Origin: Actinomycetales bacterium
Lineage (GTDB): Bacteria; Actinomycetota; Actinomycetes; Actinomycetales; Cellulomonadaceae
Assembly (NCBI GenBank): GCA_012514835.1
Contig: JAAYZM010000338.1
Coordinates: forward strand, 1-8,418
DNA length: 8,418 nucleotides
Direction: 5' to 3'
The notes below the pieces were generated by a model. It made no database searches and was not told the origin of the DNA. It worked only from the letters and a program-made list of their open reading frames with translations. Shown one piece after another: positions 5,928 to 8,418 of this stretch; the first letter of the stretch is position 1, and each line of letters opens with the position of its first letter. The position numbers were made by a program, and so were the translations under genes.

Positions 5928-7165
5928 GCGCGGCGTCGACGCGTCCGACGGCGGCCGAGGGGCTCTCGCCCGAGCTCGCGGAGCGCTTCGGGCCGCTGCT
6001 CGCCGAGATCTCCGCCGGGGCAGTCGGTCGCGAACGCGACCGCGAGCTGCCCTGGGCGGCCGTGCGCTCTCTGCGCGAGGCAGGCTTCGGTGCGCTGCGT
6101 CTGCCTCGCGAGGCCGGGGGGAGCGGGCTTGGTCTTGCGGACTTCTTCGCCCTGCTCGTCGAGCTTGCTCGCGCGGACTCGAACCTGCCGCAGCTGTGGC
6201 GTGGGCACATCGCCTTCGTCGAGCACGTGCTCTCCCTCCCGGCCGGCGAGTCCAAAGAGCGCTGGCTCGAGCGCCTCGCGGCCGGGGAGATCGTCGGCAA
6301 TGCGCAGAGCGAGCCCGGGGGATCGGCTTTCTGGCGACCCGAGACGCGCATCGAGCGAAGCGGCGAGGGCTGGGTGGTCGAGGGGCGCAAGTTCTACTCG
6401 ACCGGCTCGATCTTCGCCGACTGGATCTACACCTCGGGGGCCGACGGCGAGGACCACGTCTCGGCCCTCGTCCGGGCGGACGGCTCGGGCGTCGAGCGCA
6501 TCGACGACTGGGACGGCTTCGGCCAGCGACTCACCGGCTCGGGCACGACGATCTTCGAGCGCGCCGCGGCCGAGGAGGTCACCGTGCACCCGCGCGGCGA
6601 GCGCACGTCGACGACGCAGAACGCCGTCTTCCAGCTCGTCCTTCTCGCGACCCTCGCGGGGATCGGTCAGCGTGCCCTCGACGAGGCCCTCGATTTCGTC
6701 CGCGGGCGCTCGCGCTCGGCCTTCACGGCGCGCGTCGCGGTGCCCTCCGAGGACCCGCAGGTCCACCAGGTGCTCGGCGAGCTCGCAGGGCTCGTACTCG
6801 CGGCGCGCTCGAGCGTCCAGGCGGTCGCGCGCACCCTCGAGGAGGTGCGCGAGCTCGAGATCGCGGGCTCGGCCTCGGCTGCGGACGTGGCCCGGGCCGA
6901 GGTCGCCGTCTTCACCGCGCAGGGCGTCGTCGTCGACCTCGTCCTGCGCGCCACGACGGACGTCTTCCGAGTAGGCGGCGCCTCGGCCACGGCCGAGCAC
7001 CGCGCTCTCGACCGGCACTGGCGCAACGCGCGCACGGTGTCCTCGCACAACCCGGAGATCTTCCGGGCAGCGACCGTGGGCAAGGCCCTGCTCGACGGGA
7101 CCTCGCCCCACGACCAGCTCGCCGCGGCTGTCGCGGCACAGATCAGCCAGGGGGTCCCCGCATGA
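5924..7165 (+). CDS. Acyl-CoA-dehydrogenase-fold flavin monooxygenase, DszC/SfnB-like
   Basis: This cytoplasmic flavoprotein of 413 aa has the acyl-CoA dehydrogenase fold but resembles the group D flavin monooxygenases (DszC, SfnB). The N-terminal helical domain covers about 15-125. The middle beta-domain includes QSEPGGSAF (128-136) and GWVVEGRKFYSTGS (149-162). The C-terminal domain ends with the DszC-like block RVGGASAT (349-356), DRHWRNARTVSSHNP (363-377). No YEGT-type motif with the dehydrogenase catalytic Glu is seen; His375 in SSHNP would lie by the flavin if DszC is a guide. It is thus more likely an oxygenase using reduced flavin than a CoA-ester dehydrogenase. ATGA overlaps join it to the genes on both sides. 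It contains no Cys and no Met except the initiator. Likely role: a second oxidation step on, or S-oxygenation of, the same organosulfur compound. Confidence 0.88.
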   Translation: MSAASTRPTAAEGLSPELAERFGPLLAEISAGAVGRERDRELPWAAVRSLREAGFGALRLPREAGGSGLGLADFFALLVELARADSNLPQLWRGHIAFVEHVLSLPAGESKERWLERLAAGEIVGNAQSEPGGSAFWRPETRIERSGEGWVVEGRKFYSTGSIFADWIYTSGADGEDHVSALVRADGSGVERIDDWDGFGQRLTGSGTTIFERAAAEEVTVHPRGERTSTTQNAVFQLVLLATLAGIGQRALDEALDFVRGRSRSAFTARVAVPSEDPQVHQVLGELAGLVLAARSSVQAVARTLEEVRELEIAGSASAADVARAEVAVFTAQGVVVDLVLRATTDVFRVGGASATAEHRALDRHWRNARTVSSHNPEIFRAATVGKALLDGTSPHDQLAAAVAAQISQGVPA

Positions 7166-7710
7166 GCAGCACCATCGACCAGCCGCGCGTCGTCGTGATC
7201 GTCGGCAACCCGCGTCCCGGCTCGCGCACCGCCACTGCGGCGCAGCGTGTCGCGGAGCGGGTCGCCGAGACGATCGGTGCCGAGAGCGTCGTGCACCTCG
7301 CCGAGCTCGCGGAGATCGCCGACGAGCTCCTCGCGGCCGAGCACCCGCGCGCCGACGAGCTCCGTGCGCTCGTCGCCGGGGCGGACGTCGTCGTCGTCGC
7401 TACCCCTGTCTACAAGGGCGCGTACACGGGACTGCTCAAGTCCTTCCTCGACCACTTCCCGGGCGGCCACCTGCGCGGGGTGACGGCCGTCCCCCTCGTG
7501 GTCTCGGCGAGCCCCGCGCACGCGGTCGCCGGCGAGGTGCACCTGCGCCCCGTGCTCCTGGAGATCGGCGCGAGCGTCCCGGTGCGATCGATCGCGCTCC
7601 TGGAGCCGCAGCTCACGGAGCTCGACGAGGCCCTCGACCCGTGGTTCGCCGAGCACGCCGCGGTCCTCCTCACCGCGCGCGAGCGGGCCCTCGTCGGTGG
7701 TGCGCGATGA
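7162..7710 (+). CDS. NAD(P)H-dependent FMN reductase, SsuE/MsuE-like
   Basis: This is a flavodoxin-fold reductase of 182 aa that would reduce FMN with NAD(P)H and pass FMNH2 to the monooxygenases of the operon. Visible motifs are VVVIVGNPRPGSRT (10-23, phosphate-binding loop), ADVVVVATPVYKGAYTGLLK (74-93) and FLDHFPGG (95-102), which match SsuE closely, and SPAHAVAGEVHLRPVL (117-132), matching the SsuE TVAHLLAVDYALKPVL stretch without gaps. In that alignment the pi-helix Tyr of SsuE becomes Val126, followed by His127. The ATG at 7162 was chosen because it overlaps the previous stop as ATGA; the open frame extends far upstream only as a shadow of the earlier genes. It contains no Cys and no internal Met. 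Confidence 0.92.
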   Translation: MSSTIDQPRVVVIVGNPRPGSRTATAAQRVAERVAETIGAESVVHLAELAEIADELLAAEHPRADELRALVAGADVVVVATPVYKGAYTGLLKSFLDHFPGGHLRGVTAVPLVVSASPAHAVAGEVHLRPVLLEIGASVPVRSIALLEPQLTELDEALDPWFAEHAAVLLTARERALVGGAR

Positions 7711-8261
7711 GCCGCGAGATCGCCGCCCCCGAGCGCTCCCGGCTCGGCGGAGTCCCGTCGCCGCGCACCCAGCTCACGCCCGAGGAGTACAAGGCCGTCT
7801 TCCGCCGCCACCCCGCGGGCGTCGCCGTCGTGACTCTCGTCGACCCGATCTCGCGGGACCTCGTGGGCTTCACGGCCACGAGCGTCATCTCGGTCTCGGC
7901 CGACCCACCGATCCTCGCCTTCTCGGTGCTCGGCACCTCCTCCTCGTGGCCGGCCCTGCAGCACGCGCCCACCGTGGTGGTGAACTTCCTCGGCTACGAG
8001 CAGGTCGCCGCCTCGCAGCGCTTCGCGACGAGCGGGATCGACCGCTTCGACGGGGTGGCCTTCCACCAGCTCGCGACCGGCGAGCCCGTGCTCGAGGGGG
8101 CGCTGACCTGGGTGCGAGGGATCGTCGCGCAGCGACTGCCCGTGGGGGAGAGCCACCTCGTCACGGTGCACGCGGTCGAGTCGGACTCCTCGCGGGCCGG
8201 CACGCCGCTCATCTACCACGACCGCCAGTACCACGCCCTCGGCGGGGACTACCAGATCTGA
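7707..8261 (+). CDS. Flavin reductase domain protein, HpaC/NtaB-like
   Basis: This is a split-barrel FMN-binding reductase of 184 aa, of the type that supplies reduced flavin to two-component monooxygenases such as nitrilotriacetate monooxygenase (component B) or 4-hydroxyphenylacetate monooxygenase. The motifs are in order: FRRHPAGVAVVT (32-43), GFTATSVISVSADPPILAFSV (54-74), VVNFLG (91-96), QRFATSGIDRFDG (104-116), GESHLVTVHAV (147-157) and PLIYHDRQYHALGG (167-180). Length is typical. The ATG at 7707 overlaps the previous stop (ATGA). It is the last gene of the operon, followed by two hairpins. It is the second flavin reductase here and is unrelated in fold to the first, so each may serve one of the two monooxygenases; this pairing is inference. 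It contains no Cys and no internal Met. Confidence 0.92.
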   Translation: MSREIAAPERSRLGGVPSPRTQLTPEEYKAVFRRHPAGVAVVTLVDPISRDLVGFTATSVISVSADPPILAFSVLGTSSSWPALQHAPTVVVNFLGYEQVAASQRFATSGIDRFDGVAFHQLATGEPVLEGALTWVRGIVAQRLPVGESHLVTVHAVESDSSRAGTPLIYHDRQYHALGGDYQI

Positions 8262-8274
8262 GCACCGGCGCCCG

Positions 8275-8304
8275 GGCGCGAGCGCTGTTCCGGGCGCTCT
8301 CGCC
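8275..8304 (+). terminator. Hairpin after the oxidoreductase operon (first of two)
   Basis: GGCG (8275-8278) pairs with CGCC (8301-8304); after one C-T mismatch, GAGCGC (8280-8285) pairs with GCGCTC (8294-8299) around the 8-base loop TGTTCCGG. It starts 14 bases after the flavin reductase stop. No U-tract follows. It is a likely part of a tandem terminator, weaker than the hairpin that follows. Confidence 0.5.
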
Positions 8305-8311
8305 GCGCGGG

Positions 8312-8354
8312 TCGAGGAGGGTTCGTCACGGATAGCGTCACGAACCCTCCTCGA
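8312..8354. terminator. Strong, probably bidirectional, terminator hairpin
   Basis: A perfect 15-bp stem joins TCGAGGAGGGTTCGT (8312-8326) to its complement at 8340-8354. After one C-C mismatch, three more pairs (8328-8330 with 8336-8338) close on the loop GATAG. There is no long U-tract. It lies between the end of the oxidoreductase operon and the end of a convergent minus-strand reading frame, the usual place for a shared terminator. Confidence 0.85.
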
Positions 8355-8375
8355 TACCCCTGGTCTGGACCTGTC

Positions 8376-8418
8376 TCAGTGGCGCGCGACCCACTCGCGG
8401 AGGACCTCGCGCACCCAC
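8376..8418 (-). CDS. C-terminal end of a convergent gene (partial, product unknown)
   Basis: The last 14 codons of a minus-strand frame end in TGA at 8376-8378 and read WVREVLREWVARH, plausible as a C-terminal amphipathic helix. The convergent position just beyond a strong bidirectional hairpin supports a real gene entering from the right. The fragment is too short to identify a family, and a chance open frame cannot be excluded. Confidence 0.45.
   Translation of the reverse strand, partial: WVREVLREWVARH

Noticed and set aside
5786..7111. Long minus-strand open frame (about 441 codons) opposite the DszC-like gene
   Set aside because: It is a GC-driven shadow of a gene with strong family motifs and shows no domain signature or ribosome site.
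5071..7161. Upstream part of the frame that contains the FMN reductase
   Set aside because: The stretch before 7162 is a Ser/Arg/Ala-rich out-of-frame reading of the two oxygenase genes; the real start is the ATG in the ATGA overlap.
1..8418. Mobile elements, CRISPR arrays, tRNA or rRNA genes
   Set aside because: No transposase or integrase, repeat-spacer pattern, or tRNA/rRNA-like sequence was seen; composition is uniform throughout.

Overview
The window comes from a very GC-rich bacterium whose third codon positions are almost all G or C. The tight ATGA gene overlaps, the protein families and the cysteine leader peptides all point to an Actinomycetota (high-GC Gram-positive). No genus can be named from the sequence alone.

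The layout is two divergent operons around a 671-base control region. Leftward (minus strand, 3837 down to 1) runs a dipeptide/oligopeptide-type ABC importer: a lipoprotein substrate-binding protein, a DppB-type permease, a DppC-type permease, and the start of an ATPase cut by the window edge. Rightward (plus strand, 4509 to 8261) runs a four-gene operon joined by three 4-base ATGA overlaps: an LLM-class FMNH2 monooxygenase (NtaA/SnaA/DszA/YtnJ group), an acyl-CoA-dehydrogenase-fold DszC/SfnB-like flavin monooxygenase, an SsuE/MsuE-like NAD(P)H:FMN reductase, and an HpaC/NtaB-like flavin reductase. Two strong hairpins and the last codons of a convergent minus-strand gene close the right end.

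The working model is import and oxidative C-S cleavage of an organosulfur compound to obtain sulfur when sulfate or cysteine is scarce. The transporter would bring in the substrate, the two reductases would supply reduced flavin, and the two monooxygenases would attack it. The substrate cannot be read from the sequence.

The most interesting part is the control region. On the plus strand are two overlapping small ORFs. The first ends RHVDTLSGVPRALCWGCPP, resembling actinobacterial cysteine leader peptides. The second starts on the ATGA of the first stop and ends M-C-P-C-P-C-C-stop. A 28-base GC-rich hairpin begins two bases after that stop. On the minus strand, a 28-codon ORF with four Cys in its second half is likewise followed by a hairpin ahead of the transporter. 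This looks like double, divergent cysteine-sensing attenuation. The encoded proteins are also nearly free of sulfur amino acids: the four oxidoreductases hold only four internal Met/Cys in 1251 residues, and three of them hold none. That is what one expects of proteins made during sulfur starvation.
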